Positions 8,391-17,052 of a stretch of DNA of 64,000 nucleotides are shown one piece after another; position 1 is the first letter of the stretch; each line of letters starts with the position of its first letter. Both the position numbers and the translations under genes were made by a program. The DNA is from Stigmatella aurantiaca. GTDB lineage: Bacteria > Myxococcota > Myxococcia > Myxococcales > Myxococcaceae. The stretch lies in assembly GCF_900109545.1 (NCBI RefSeq), contig NZ_FOAP01000015.1:152328-216327 (forward strand), given 5' to 3'. A model generated the notes under the pieces. The model worked only from the letters and a program-made list of their open reading frames with translations. It was not told the origin of the DNA and searched no databases.

Positions 8391-9487
8391 GACGCGCCGC
8401 TCGTGTCCTTCCGCCCGGGCGAGGGCTTCTCCTCGCCTCCGGCCGCGACGCGCCGGTACCGGGAGATGCGCCGCGCCACCTCGCGCCACGAGCCGGCTTC
8501 CGCCCGCGCACCGCGCAGGTACTCCATGGTGTAGGCCACCGACGTGCTCTTGTAGGCCACCTGCGCCAGGCCCAGCCGGTCCGCCAGCTTCGCGGCGCCC
8601 ATCAGCGCGCCCGTCACCGGCCGCGTCGGCCCTGGCAGCACCACCGCGGTGGCGAGCAGGGGCCGCGCCAGCGCGTTCATCTCGAAGAGCATTCTCCACG
8701 GGTCCACCTGCGGCACGTCCGAGTGCCGCTCGGACAGCCGCGAGTCCATGATGCCGTAACGGTGCGCGCGCGCGAGCCACTTCTCGAAGCTCGTGTGGTC
8801 CGAGCCGTGGAGCACGTACGCCGCGTTGCAGAACCCCACCCGGCAGCCCGCCTTCTCCAGGCGGATGCCCAGCTCGATGTCCTCCGACTGCTTCAGCGCC
8901 GGATCAAAGCCCCCCACCGCCAGGTAGTCCTCGCGGCGGAACGAGACATTGCCCGTGTACAGGTTGAAGCCCCGCGCCCCGCCCGCCTCCAGCCGCTGCG
9001 CCAGCCGGCCGTGCAGGTACGCGTACCAGCGCTCGAACAGGGGCATGTCGTGGATGGCCGGGTCCGGATCAATGCGCCCCAGGATGACGTGGCGCGAGCC
9101 GGGCGGGTGCTGCTCCAGGTGCCGCTGGAGGAAGTCCTCCGGCACCTGCATGTCGTCGTCGGTGATGAGGACAATCTCTCCGCGCGCCCGGGTGACGCCC
9201 CGGTGCCGCGCCGCCGCCGCGCCCGCGTTCTGCTGCACCTCCACCTGGAGCGCGTAGGGCAGCGTCTTCGCCAGCGCCTCGAGGGGCTCGCGGACGGGCT
9301 CCTGGGAGCCGTCATCCACCACCACGACTTCGTACTCGGAAGGGGGCAGCGTCTGCCGCCCAAGTTGCTCCAGCAGCCGCGTCAGCAGGGCCAGCCGGTT
9401 GTACGTGGCCATCACCACGCTCAGGCGAGGCCGCGGTACATCGGCCCGCGGCGCAGCCTCTCGGCTCGCCGGGGGCGAGTCGCTCAC
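8387..9487 (-). CDS. epsA: GT2 glycosyltransferase of the eps locus (EpsA-like)
   Basis: 366 aa, GTG start at 9487 overlapping the upstream stop by 4 bases (GTGA). GT-A fold family 2: nucleotide-binding start RLSVVMATYNRL, DDGS, metal site ITDDDM (residues about 104-109), acceptor region NVSFRRED and catalytic SEDIELGIRL. The C-terminal part is not strongly membrane-spanning. M. xanthus EpsA is a GT2 enzyme next to EpsB, so this gene is its likely counterpart, adding a sugar to the lipid-linked EPS repeat unit at the cytoplasmic face. The symbol is assigned by position and family only. Confidence 0.8.
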   Translation of the reverse strand: MSDSPPASREAAPRADVPRPRLSVVMATYNRLALLTRLLEQLGRQTLPPSEYEVVVVDDGSQEPVREPLEALAKTLPYALQVEVQQNAGAAAARHRGVTRARGEIVLITDDDMQVPEDFLQRHLEQHPPGSRHVILGRIDPDPAIHDMPLFERWYAYLHGRLAQRLEAGGARGFNLYTGNVSFRREDYLAVGGFDPALKQSEDIELGIRLEKAGCRVGFCNAAYVLHGSDHTSFEKWLARAHRYGIMDSRLSERHSDVPQVDPWRMLFEMNALARPLLATAVVLPGPTRPVTGALMGAAKLADRLGLAQVAYKSTSVAYTMEYLRGARAEAGSWREVARRISRYRRVAAGGEEKPSPGRKDTSGAS

Positions 9488-10242
9488 TTCGTTCTCCCCT
9501 TCTTCGGCTGCAGCGTCACGCTGCCCAGGAAGCGGTGCTTGCCAATCAGCTCCAGCGTCTGGCGTGCCGCGGAGAACTGCGTGGAGCCCAGCGGCACGCA
9601 CAGGAGCGCGCGCTCGGCCGCCATCGCCACCTCGATGCACACCGGGTTGGAGAGGACCGAGTCAATGCAGACCACGACCATGCCACCCTGCTCGACGTGG
9701 GCCCGCATCTCCCAGGCCAGGCGGGCCCCGGCGCCCGGAGGAAGCCCCTCGGCGCTGATGAAGCGGATGGGCTTCTCGCGGTACTGGTTGCCCACCTCGA
9801 CGATGGCGCGCGCCGCGTCGATGCCCGAGGCGCCCGGCTGGGCCGGCACCACCACCAGCGAGGACCACTTCTCGCGCTGGGTGAGCATCGCCCACAGGTG
9901 CAGCAGCTCGTGGGGGATGGGTTCAGGTTGCGGCGGTGGGGCCGGGACGACCTCGTTGTACAGAGGCTCTTCCGGAACCAGTGGAAGCGGAACAGGCGTC
10001 GGCCCACGCACCACCGACCACGGCCGGGGACGGCCCTGTCCTTGCTTCGAGGCATTGGCCTCCCCCCCACGGGGAGTGCCTGCACCACCGGACGTGTCAT
10101 TCGGCTCGAACATGGACTCGTCCAGTGTACTCATTTCCCGGCGTCTGCCCAATGGCGACACCGTCGCCGGCGGCCGAAGAGTTGACGAAGTGAAATCCCG
10201 CCTTTGCTCCGCTCGCCGGGAGTTCCCACCCTTGCGGCTCAT
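9484..10242 (-). CDS. Degenerate BY-kinase/CpsD-like P-loop protein of the eps locus
   Basis: 252 aa. The ATG at 10242 overlaps the wzy stop (ATGA) and has AAGGAG 10 bases upstream. The first 110 residues are Pro-rich and disordered. The rest has the plan of the cytoplasmic bacterial tyrosine kinase partner of Wzc: strand SLVVVPAQPGASGIDAA where active kinases have S-AQPGEGKS, a Walker B-like strand MVVVCID (Asp194), and the C-terminal helix and strand QTLELIGKHRFLGSVTL. The Walker A Lys and Ser/Thr are absent and there is no C-terminal Tyr cluster, so ATP-dependent kinase activity is unlikely. It may be a structural partner of EpsV. Fold assignment is inference from these motifs. Confidence 0.65.
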   Translation of the reverse strand: MSRKGGNSRRAEQRRDFTSSTLRPPATVSPLGRRREMSTLDESMFEPNDTSGGAGTPRGGEANASKQGQGRPRPWSVVRGPTPVPLPLVPEEPLYNEVVPAPPPQPEPIPHELLHLWAMLTQREKWSSLVVVPAQPGASGIDAARAIVEVGNQYREKPIRFISAEGLPPGAGARLAWEMRAHVEQGGMVVVCIDSVLSNPVCIEVAMAAERALLCVPLGSTQFSAARQTLELIGKHRFLGSVTLQPKKGRTK

Positions 10243-11783
10243 GTGCGTCCCACTCCTTCCTTCACCTCCACCATCTCCCCGGTCATTTCGGACGGTGAGG
10301 GCGTTGTCGACCCCCACGCCCCGGCCTGCGTCGCCACCTTGCCCGCGCACGTCACCGCCAGCGCGATGAGCAAGTTGCAGTACCAACTGCTGAGCCCCAT
10401 GTCGCCGAAGCACTGGTTGGTGTAGGCAAGCACCACCGAAACACATACCAGTGCGCCCGCGCGCCACACGGGCGGGTGGGCGCGGTGGTAGGCGCGCACG
10501 GCGAAGAAGACCGTGAGTGCGACGAACATCCACATGCCGCTGAAGCCCACCACGCCGCCGAAGGCGAGCAGGCCCAGCACCGAGTTGTGCGGGTGGTAGA
10601 GGTAGTCCTCGAAGAGGTGGGAGATGTCCGCGAGCTTGATGACCTCTTCAAAGCCGTGGCCGTACCCGGTGCCGAGCATCGGGTTGCGCTGCCAGGTGCT
10701 GATGACGTTGAAGTTCTCCACGTCGCGGTAATCCATCTCGCCGGTGTCGTTGTGCTCGCCCACGAGCATCGACTTGAACGTGTTCACAGGCGAGAAAAAG
10801 CCCGTGGGATTCGCCCAGCCCACCACGACATAGAGCAGGAACAAGGGGGCCATGACGATGCCCGCGCGCGCTACATAGCGCTTCACCCAGGTCCAGGGGC
10901 TGATCAGGAAGATGGCGACGAGGCACTGGTTGAAGCTCGCGTACGCCAGGCGCCGGTCGTTGTAGTGCATCCCCATGAGGATGACGCCGCAGACAATCAC
11001 CATGCGCCAGAAGTTACGCCGCGTCGGCTCCTCGGAATACGAGGTCACCCCGATGGCCAGCCCCGTCACGTAGATCATCGTGTCCGAGTGCGTGGTGGCG
11101 TACTCGGTGTAGAGCCCCCGGGGCCGGGCGATGAAGACGATGAAGAAGGCGCCCAGGAACGCCTTCACGAAGGCGGACGTGACGATGATGCGGCCCAGGA
11201 GCTTGAAGTCCTCCGCGCCCCGGATGGACACGGTGAACAGCATGACGATGATGGGCAAGAGCAGCATCTTCTGAAGCTGCCACTTCGCCGGGCGCGGGTC
11301 TCCGCCCCGGGCCATGCCCCACAGGTACATCCACACCACGGTGCCAATCACCACCAGCAGGGCAATCACCAGGGGCTTGGGCAGGGGCGTCATCGCCCCG
11401 TCCGTCTTCAGCCCCGCCGCGCGCCGGTAGATGTAGAGCGCGCTCAGCCCGAACACCGACAAGTCGATGAGCGTGAAGCCCAGGCCGGGCACGCCGGTGA
11501 CGACGTTGAGGTTGATGAAGCACAGCCGGCCGATGAAGGTGAGCGGTGAGTTCCAGTGCCCCGAGTAGGGGTTCTCCACCGCGCAGTCCACCACCAGCAG
11601 CACGGTGAGCAGGACGAGCACCGGGTAGCGCACCGGCACCTTCGCCAGCACCCACACCATGATGGCGGCCACCATGGGCAGCAGCGCCACGGCCGGGAAG
11701 AGCACGAGCAGGCCCAGCGTGGCCAGCACCAGGCCCGCCAGCAGCGTGAGGAACACCGGTGTGCGCGAGAGGAAGGCTTCCAT
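10239..11783 (-). CDS. wzy: Wzy-type O-antigen/EPS polymerase
   Basis: 514 aa from the ATG at 11783 (a GTG lies one codon earlier). At least ten hydrophobic segments with a large loop between residues about 320 and 400, containing NVISTWQRNPMLGTGYGHGF and HPHNSVLGLL, the signature region of Wzy/WaaL O-antigen ligase-polymerase proteins. It would polymerise flipped repeat units at the periplasmic face. The stop overlaps the next start. In M. xanthus the EPS polymerase is EpsG (WzyE). Function is confident from topology and the loop motif; substrate linkage cannot be read from sequence. Confidence 0.85.
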   Translation of the reverse strand: MEAFLSRTPVFLTLLAGLVLATLGLLVLFPAVALLPMVAAIMVWVLAKVPVRYPVLVLLTVLLVVDCAVENPYSGHWNSPLTFIGRLCFINLNVVTGVPGLGFTLIDLSVFGLSALYIYRRAAGLKTDGAMTPLPKPLVIALLVVIGTVVWMYLWGMARGGDPRPAKWQLQKMLLLPIIVMLFTVSIRGAEDFKLLGRIIVTSAFVKAFLGAFFIVFIARPRGLYTEYATTHSDTMIYVTGLAIGVTSYSEEPTRRNFWRMVIVCGVILMGMHYNDRRLAYASFNQCLVAIFLISPWTWVKRYVARAGIVMAPLFLLYVVVGWANPTGFFSPVNTFKSMLVGEHNDTGEMDYRDVENFNVISTWQRNPMLGTGYGHGFEEVIKLADISHLFEDYLYHPHNSVLGLLAFGGVVGFSGMWMFVALTVFFAVRAYHRAHPPVWRAGALVCVSVVLAYTNQCFGDMGLSSWYCNLLIALAVTCAGKVATQAGAWGSTTPSPSEMTGEMVEVKEGVGRT

Positions 11784-11819
11784 CACCGCCCGGGGGCAAG
11801 ACCGTGCCGCACCGCCCCT

Positions 11820-13013
11820 TTAGGGCTTGCGCGCTTCACGGGTGGTCCGCACCCACTCCCCCTTCTTCTCCTGCGGCCGGCTCAGCACCAGCCACAGCTT
11901 CCACACCACGTAGAAGGGCGCCCGCCCCAGGTCCATCAGCCCGCGCGCGCCCATGCCCGACACCCACCAGCCGCGCAGCACGTACAGCCCCAGGCTGCCC
12001 ACGCAGAACGCCGCCAGCAGCGAGGAGAGGGCCACCTGCCCCTGCCACGCCGAGAGCGCCCCCGCGGCCACCGTGAGCCCCACTGCGCCCAGCACCACGT
12101 AGCTCAGGGGCGGCACCAGCAGGTCCATGGCCAGGTCCAGCAGCACCCCGTCGCGCTTGCGCAGGGCCTCGCCCAGCAACGGCACGCCGAACTGCTTCGT
12201 CATCGCCCACCGGCCGCCCTCCCACCGGCGGCGCTGCGAGCGCGAGGCCTTCTCCGAGGAGACCATCTCCCCGAGCACGTCCGCCTCCCACACGTAGTGC
12301 ACGCGGTGCCCCGCGCGCCCCAGGCGGATGCCGTACTCCAGGTCCTCCACGATGGAGAACGCCTCGTGCGGCACCTCGCGGATGACGCGGTGGGTGAAGC
12401 ACATGCCGTTGCCGCGCAGGCCGCAGGAGACGCCCAGCCGCTCGCGCCCCATGGAGCGCACCTTGTGGAACAGCGCCAGGGCAATGGTCATCAGCCGCGT
12501 GCGCCACGAGGCATGCGGGTTGAGCACGCCGTAGTGCGCCTGGAGCGCCTGCGCGCCCGCCTCCAGCCGCTGGGAGAAGGAGTGCAGCAGGTGCGGGGAG
12601 ACGTGCGTGTCCGCGTCCACCACCACCACCGCGTCGGCGAAGCCGTCCTTCAGGCTCTGCGCGAAGGCCAGCTCCAGCGCGTAGCCCTTGCCGCGGCGCT
12701 CGGTGTCGTGGCGCACCAGCACCGTGGCCCCCGCCTCGCGCGCCCGGTCCGCCGTGGCGTCCGAGCAGTTGTCCGCCACCACGAGGATGCGCCGCTGCGC
12801 CACCGGGTAGTCCAGCGCGGACAGGTTCGCCACCGTGCTGGCGATGCCCGTCTCCTCGTTGTGCGCAGGCACGATGATGTCGAACGTGCGCGTGGAGGCC
12901 CCGCGCGCGGGGGCCGCCTTGCCCGCCGACAGGAGCGTGAGCAGCAGCAGGTAGCCGCACCCCACGCCCACCGGCAGCCCGAGCACGAGCAGCAGCGCGT
13001 CCATCACCATCAT
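11820..13013 (-). CDS. epsU: Membrane GT2 glycosyltransferase (EpsU-like)
   Basis: 397 aa. ATG at 13013 preceded by GGGGGTAAC; further ATGs follow at codons 2 and 4. One N-terminal helix, a GT-A domain and three or four C-terminal helices. Motifs in order: FDIIVPAHNEE, VVDADTHV (metal site), SIVEDLEYGIRLG (catalytic ED) and SQRRRWEGGRW, the Q-x-x-R-W motif of processive or membrane GT2 enzymes. It matches the EpsU glycosyltransferase that follows epsV in M. xanthus. Located between epsV and wzy in the same operon. Confidence 0.85.
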   Translation of the reverse strand: MMVMDALLLVLGLPVGVGCGYLLLLTLLSAGKAAPARGASTRTFDIIVPAHNEETGIASTVANLSALDYPVAQRRILVVADNCSDATADRAREAGATVLVRHDTERRGKGYALELAFAQSLKDGFADAVVVVDADTHVSPHLLHSFSQRLEAGAQALQAHYGVLNPHASWRTRLMTIALALFHKVRSMGRERLGVSCGLRGNGMCFTHRVIREVPHEAFSIVEDLEYGIRLGRAGHRVHYVWEADVLGEMVSSEKASRSQRRRWEGGRWAMTKQFGVPLLGEALRKRDGVLLDLAMDLLVPPLSYVVLGAVGLTVAAGALSAWQGQVALSSLLAAFCVGSLGLYVLRGWWVSGMGARGLMDLGRAPFYVVWKLWLVLSRPQEKKGEWVRTTREARKP

Positions 13014-13043
13014 GGTGTTACCCCCGGGGCCATCCGCGCCCGC

Positions 13044-14540
13044 TCACATTCCGCCCGGACGGCGGTCCAGCTCCGCCAGCACCGGCAAGCCCAGGCCGCG
13101 CTCCACCTGCCAGCTCTCCAGCACCCGGCCGCTGAGCACATCGCGCGCCAGCGCCGCGAACACCCCCAGCACCAGGCCCGCCACCACCGCACCCAGGGAG
13201 ATGACGAGCGCGTTGGGCTTGATGGGCTTCTTGGGGAACTCGGCCGGCGTGAGCAGCGTGAAGCGGTACTTGAACGAGCGCATGGCGATGTTGCGCTCGA
13301 GCTTCGCCGAGTCGATGCGCTTGAGGATCTGCTGCTGCGCGCTCAGCCGGCTGCGCAGCTGCTCCAGGGACACCGCCGCGCTCGGATTCTCCGAGATGGC
13401 GGGCAAGAGCCCCATCAGCACGCGCTCCAGGCCGTACGGGTCCGGCACCGGCTCGTCCGGGAAGGGCAGCGACTTGCCGCCCAGGTCCGCGTACTCGGCC
13501 AGCATCTCCTTCTCCTCGCCCACCAGCGCCTTCACCTGCGGCGAGCCCTGGCGCAGCGAGGCCACCCGGCCCTCCAGCTCCACCACCGAGGGGTGGTCCG
13601 GCGCGTACATCTCCCGCTTCTGCGCCAGGTCGTCCTGCATCTCCGTCACGCGCTGGTTGTGCTGCACCTGCGCGTCCGCGATGGCGCGGCGCTTGGCCCG
13701 GATGAGGAAGCGCAGCTGCGCCAGCTCCTGGTCCGTGGAGGAGAAGCGCGGAATGAGCCGCGGGTCGCCCACCACGCGCCGGCGCTCCAGCATGATGGCC
13801 GAGAACGTCTTCTCGAACTCGTCGTAGGAGAGCTTCACCGCCTCGGCCGCCTGGCGCTCGTGCTCCTCCAGGATGGTGATGGCGTCGTCGATGCTGGAGA
13901 CTTCCTCGCGCTCGCGCGCGTAGAGGAAGCTCTGCTGCGCCGCGTCCACCAGCTCGTAGGCCAGCTGAGGGTCCCCCCACTCCACCCCGATGGTCACCTT
14001 GCCGTCGTTGGTGCCCACCGAGAGCTTCTTCTCCAGCACGCCCACCATGCCGTCCATCCGCGCATCCTCGTCCGGTGGGGCGGTGAGCATGCGCATGACC
14101 GTGTCCTTGGCGCGCAGGAGCGGCGGCCGCGTGGCCTCCCAGCGGTCGAGCAGGTTCAGCTTCTTCACCAGCGACACCAGGTTGTCGCGGCGCAGCACGG
14201 CCTCGGCGGCCGCCTTGGTGGGCGCGTCCACCTCGTTGGCCGGGCGCATGGGGTTGGGCGGATCCGGGTTGAGCAGGTTCGGGCGCTCGGGGTTCACCAG
14301 CGCGGCGATGGCCGAGGCGCGCCGCGGCAGGAGCTTCGTCTCCGCGTACCAGGTGCGCGGCAGGAGCTTCGCCGCCGCCAGGCCCAGCCCGGCGGTGATG
14401 AGGAACGTGCCCAGCACCAGCCACCGGTGGCGCTTCACCGCGCTCTTCACGTAGCCGAAGTAGTCGCGCAGCTGCTCCCAGTCGAAGAGCTGCGCCTGCT
14501 GGCGCTCCACTTCCGGCAGCCGCTCCTCAGGTGCGGGCAT
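13044..14540 (-). CDS. epsV: Wzc-like polysaccharide co-polymerase without kinase domain (EpsV)
   Basis: 498 aa. The ATG at 14540 is chosen because GGAGGG sits 7 bases upstream; the ORF could start at 14555. Overlaps epsW by 14 bp. Architecture is the Wzz/PCP type: first membrane helix at about 38-60, a long periplasmic coiled-coil domain, then a Pro-rich TPAEFPKKPIKPN before the second helix at about 445-468. Only about 30 cytoplasmic residues remain, so the BY-kinase domain found in Wzc is missing. It controls chain length and links Wzy to the export proteins. The degenerate P-loop gene at 9484-10242 could be its split-off partner. Confidence 0.87.
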   Translation of the reverse strand: MPAPEERLPEVERQQAQLFDWEQLRDYFGYVKSAVKRHRWLVLGTFLITAGLGLAAAKLLPRTWYAETKLLPRRASAIAALVNPERPNLLNPDPPNPMRPANEVDAPTKAAAEAVLRRDNLVSLVKKLNLLDRWEATRPPLLRAKDTVMRMLTAPPDEDARMDGMVGVLEKKLSVGTNDGKVTIGVEWGDPQLAYELVDAAQQSFLYAREREEVSSIDDAITILEEHERQAAEAVKLSYDEFEKTFSAIMLERRRVVGDPRLIPRFSSTDQELAQLRFLIRAKRRAIADAQVQHNQRVTEMQDDLAQKREMYAPDHPSVVELEGRVASLRQGSPQVKALVGEEKEMLAEYADLGGKSLPFPDEPVPDPYGLERVLMGLLPAISENPSAAVSLEQLRSRLSAQQQILKRIDSAKLERNIAMRSFKYRFTLLTPAEFPKKPIKPNALVISLGAVVAGLVLGVFAALARDVLSGRVLESWQVERGLGLPVLAELDRRPGGM

Positions 14541-14952
14541 CGTTCTTCCCTCCACCCGGTAGAGACTTCACGTTTCTGGCCAACATGGACAGGACTTGCT
14601 GGTTAAACTCGTCTTGCGAGAATGGCTTGGTCAAGTAGCCATCCGCACCGACTTCCTCGGCCTGTGCCCGGTCCAATAAGGTGCCTCTCGCGCTGATCAT
14701 CAGTACTGGCACCGTCGCCAACGCTTTGGTGCCCCGGATGTATTCGCACAAGTCGTACCCCGACACGTCCGGCAAGGTCAGATCCAGGCACACCAGGTCG
14801 GGCCGTCCCGCCGCCAGGAACTCCATGGCCGCCCGGCCATTGGAGGCCTCCAGGACGCGCTCGATGCCCAGGGCGTGAAGAAACTCCCCCACCATCTTGC
14901 GGAACAGGGGAGAGTCCTCGACCACCAGGACCGTTCGTTGCGAGGCGTCCAT
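14527..14952 (-). CDS. epsW: Single-domain response regulator (EpsW)
   Basis: 141 aa, receiver domain only. VVEDS gives the acidic pair, CLDLTLPD carries the phosphorylatable Asp (residue about 57), MISARG the conserved Ser/Thr switch region and LTKPF the invariant Lys. With no output domain it must act by protein contact. M. xanthus EpsW is a stand-alone receiver in the same place between epsX and epsV. No cognate kinase gene is in the operon; the hybrid kinase at 21708-23522 is the nearest candidate, which is inference. Confidence 0.87.
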   Translation of the reverse strand: MDASQRTVLVVEDSPLFRKMVGEFLHALGIERVLEASNGRAAMEFLAAGRPDLVCLDLTLPDVSGYDLCEYIRGTKALATVPVLMISARGTLLDRAQAEEVGADGYLTKPFSQDEFNQQVLSMLARNVKSLPGGGKNDART

Positions 14953-14982
14953 ACGGGGGATTCCGGATCCTCTCCTTCAGGG

Positions 14983-15156
14983 TCAGTCGTCCATCTGCGG
15001 CCAGATGACGAGCACGGCGAACGCGTAAAAGAGGTTGAAGAGGACCATCAGCGCGATGGCTTTCTTGAGGCCTCGAACCGGGTGACGCTCCCGGGCCGCC
15101 ACGCCCGGAAGCACGACCAATGCGTACAGCACCGACAGCAGCAGGAACTTCTTCAT
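14983..15156 (-). CDS. Small membrane protein between epsX and epsW
   Basis: 57 aa, ATG at 15156, stop TGA. The sequence begins MKKFLLLSVLYALVVLPG, has a basic middle (ARERHPVRGLKKA), then a second helix (IALMVLFNLFYAFAVLVI) and ends in acidic MDD. Two membrane helices joined by a positively charged loop. It lies 18 bp after epsX and 30 bp before epsW on the same strand, so it belongs to the operon. Too short for family recognition; possibly a small accessory subunit of the envelope machinery. Confidence 0.65.
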   Translation of the reverse strand: MKKFLLLSVLYALVVLPGVAARERHPVRGLKKAIALMVLFNLFYAFAVLVIWPQMDD

Positions 15157-15174
15157 TCGTGCTTCTTGGTGGGA

Positions 15175-16389
15175 TTAAAGCCTACCATTCTCCTGGCGAA
15201 TCACCAATCCGACGCCCGCAAACCACTTATAGAGGGGGTCGTCGGAGATCAGAAATTCTCGCAGCCTCAAGAGTCGGCCAGACGCCACCACGGCCGAGGT
15301 ACGAGTAAGCGGCCATTGGAACTTGAGGGTGACGCGCTCCTCGCCGTCCGGCGCGTGGAAGCCCTGCGTCGCCGACTGGGCCAGCGCCATCTCCAGGTTC
15401 ACCTGGGCCTGGCGCCGGCCCTTCCACTCCAGGGCCACGGCCTGCTCCATGCGGGGGTAGACGATGGTGGTGAACGGGCTGATGTAGGGCACGTACCGCG
15501 CCGACAGCTTGGCCTGCACCGGCCAGTGGTAGCCCACCGGCACCGGCACCGTGAGCGAGGCATCCCCCATGGGCTGGAGCAGGAACGGCTTGAGCCCGGA
15601 GAACTCCTCGCGCTGCGGCAAGCGCTCGCCCACCGCCACGCCCAGCTCCAGCTTGCCCTGGACGAGCGGGTGGAACTGGTACTGGGTGACTTGGGTGGAC
15701 TGGAGCTGGGTGAGGCGCGCCCCCGTGGAGAAGTCCACGTCCCGCCCGTACAGGTGCAGCCCCAGCACGAAGCGGCGCGTGAGCGAGTGGAACGCCTGCG
15801 CGCGCAGCTCCACGCTGTACTGGGCCGGGGTGACGCGGTCCGTCTCGCTCCGGGTGCGGATGGTGGTGGGCGGATCCAACAGGCCGTTGATGACATAGGC
15901 CACGTACGCGCCGATGTAGGTGCGCCGGATCCCCGTCACATCCACGCCCGCCATGGTCTCCGCGTAGATGTAGCGGTTGGCATCCAGCAGCCGGTCCCCT
16001 CCGCCGCTCACCGGCGCGGGGACGCGGAAGTCCTCGAAGGGGAAGGTGCCGTAGGTGGCCGACTCCATGGCCCAGACCTTCAGCCCGCGCCGCAGCTGGT
16101 ACTCGCCCCGGAGGAAGAAGAAGGTGAGCACCTCCAGCGTGGGCTGGGACAGGGTGCGGCGGAGCATGAACTGCGGCTCGAGGATGGCCTTCACCTCCAG
16201 CCGCGGCGTGTAGAGGATGGCCTGGCCGCGGGGCGTGAGCACCACGTCCTCCAGCACCGAGCGGTCCGCCCGCTCCGCCAGGCCCGGGGTGCGCACGAAC
16301 GTCTCCGCCCGGAACGCGCTCGAGTAGCGGATGGCCGGGGAGCTGGCCAGCACGAGCCCCGTCACCAGCGCGGGCAGGAGCGTCGCCAT
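15175..16389 (-). CDS. epsX: Outer membrane beta-barrel export protein (EpsX-like)
   Basis: 404 aa with an N-terminal signal (MATLLPALVTGLVLASS). The mature protein alternates amphipathic strands rich in aromatic and Arg/Glu residues (RYIYAETMAGVDV, RRTYIGAYVAYVING, RFVLGLHLYGRDV), as in outer membrane barrels. It starts 4 bp after epsY. In M. xanthus EpsX is the barrel that pairs with a short OPX protein lacking its own outer membrane helix, and the same pairing is seen here. It would form the EPS exit pore. Family assigned by position and strand pattern. Confidence 0.78.
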   Translation of the reverse strand: MATLLPALVTGLVLASSPAIRYSSAFRAETFVRTPGLAERADRSVLEDVVLTPRGQAILYTPRLEVKAILEPQFMLRRTLSQPTLEVLTFFFLRGEYQLRRGLKVWAMESATYGTFPFEDFRVPAPVSGGGDRLLDANRYIYAETMAGVDVTGIRRTYIGAYVAYVINGLLDPPTTIRTRSETDRVTPAQYSVELRAQAFHSLTRRFVLGLHLYGRDVDFSTGARLTQLQSTQVTQYQFHPLVQGKLELGVAVGERLPQREEFSGLKPFLLQPMGDASLTVPVPVGYHWPVQAKLSARYVPYISPFTTIVYPRMEQAVALEWKGRRQAQVNLEMALAQSATQGFHAPDGEERVTLKFQWPLTRTSAVVASGRLLRLREFLISDDPLYKWFAGVGLVIRQENGRL

Positions 16390-16393
16390 GCGG

Positions 16394-17035
16394 CTACTCC
16401 ACCACCACCACGTCGCCGGTGCGCAAGAGGAAGGAGGCCCCCTTGCCCCGCGTGCGGGTGACGGCCTCGTAGTCGAAGCGGATGCGCACCGGCAGCGGGG
16501 AGTCCGGCTGCTGCCGCAGCACGAAGATGCCGTCGAGCTGCGCGTAGTCCGTGAAGCCGCCCGCCTGCGCGAGCGCGTGCAGCACGCCGGACTCCGGGGC
16601 CAGCTCCTTCATGCCCGGGCTCTTCACCTCGCCCAGCACCGACACCCTGAGCGGCTCGGGCCGGGAGATGCGCACCGAGACGACGGGGTTGTTCACCATG
16701 GGCTTGAAGAGCTCCTCCAGCCGCCGCGCCAGCACCGGCGGGGTGACGCCCGCGGCGTCCACGTCGTTGAGCAGCGCCAGGGTGATGCGGCCGTCCTCGC
16801 GCACGAGCGTGTCCGCGGACAGCTCGCGCTGGTTCCACACGTTGATGTTCAGCAGGTCTCCCCGGCGGATGATGTAGCCCTCGTCCTGGAGCGACGGGGG
16901 CGCGCGGTAGTCATCCACCCAGACATAGCGGCCCGGCCGGTAGCAGCCGGCCACGAGCACGGGCAGCACCAGCAGCAGGGCCCACCAGGCGGGGCGGCGG
17001 GACATGGACAGCGCGGAGAGATTCGAACGGCTCAT
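16394..17035 (-). CDS. epsY: OPX polysaccharide export lipoprotein, short Wza type (EpsY)
   Basis: 213 aa from the ATG at 17035, which has GGAG 10 bases upstream; an internal ATG at 17005 lacks a ribosome site. Lipobox LVAGC. A polysaccharide export domain follows (YIIRRGDLLNINVWNQREL, VREDGRITLALLNDV), then a SLBB domain (VSVLGEVKSPGMKELAP, LAQAGGFTDYAQL). The protein ends at VVVE right after the second domain, so the C-terminal amphipathic helix that forms the Wza outer membrane pore is absent. This fits the class of OPX proteins that rely on a separate barrel, supplied by epsX next door. Confidence 0.88.
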   Translation of the reverse strand: MSRSNLSALSMSRRPAWWALLLVLPVLVAGCYRPGRYVWVDDYRAPPSLQDEGYIIRRGDLLNINVWNQRELSADTLVREDGRITLALLNDVDAAGVTPPVLARRLEELFKPMVNNPVVSVRISRPEPLRVSVLGEVKSPGMKELAPESGVLHALAQAGGFTDYAQLDGIFVLRQQPDSPLPVRIRFDYEAVTRTRGKGASFLLRTGDVVVVE

Positions 17036-17052
17036 CACACCAAGACTCCAGC

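Noticed and set aside
6138..8534. 798-codon plus-strand open frame opposite the GH44 gene
   Set aside because: Composition is Arg/His/Pro-rich with no family pattern, no ribosome site, and it mirrors the third-position GC bias of the real gene.
11556..14606. 1016-codon plus-strand open frame opposite wzy, epsU and epsV
   Set aside because: It spans three well-supported opposite-strand genes, is His/Arg-rich without motifs, and is an antisense artefact of high GC.
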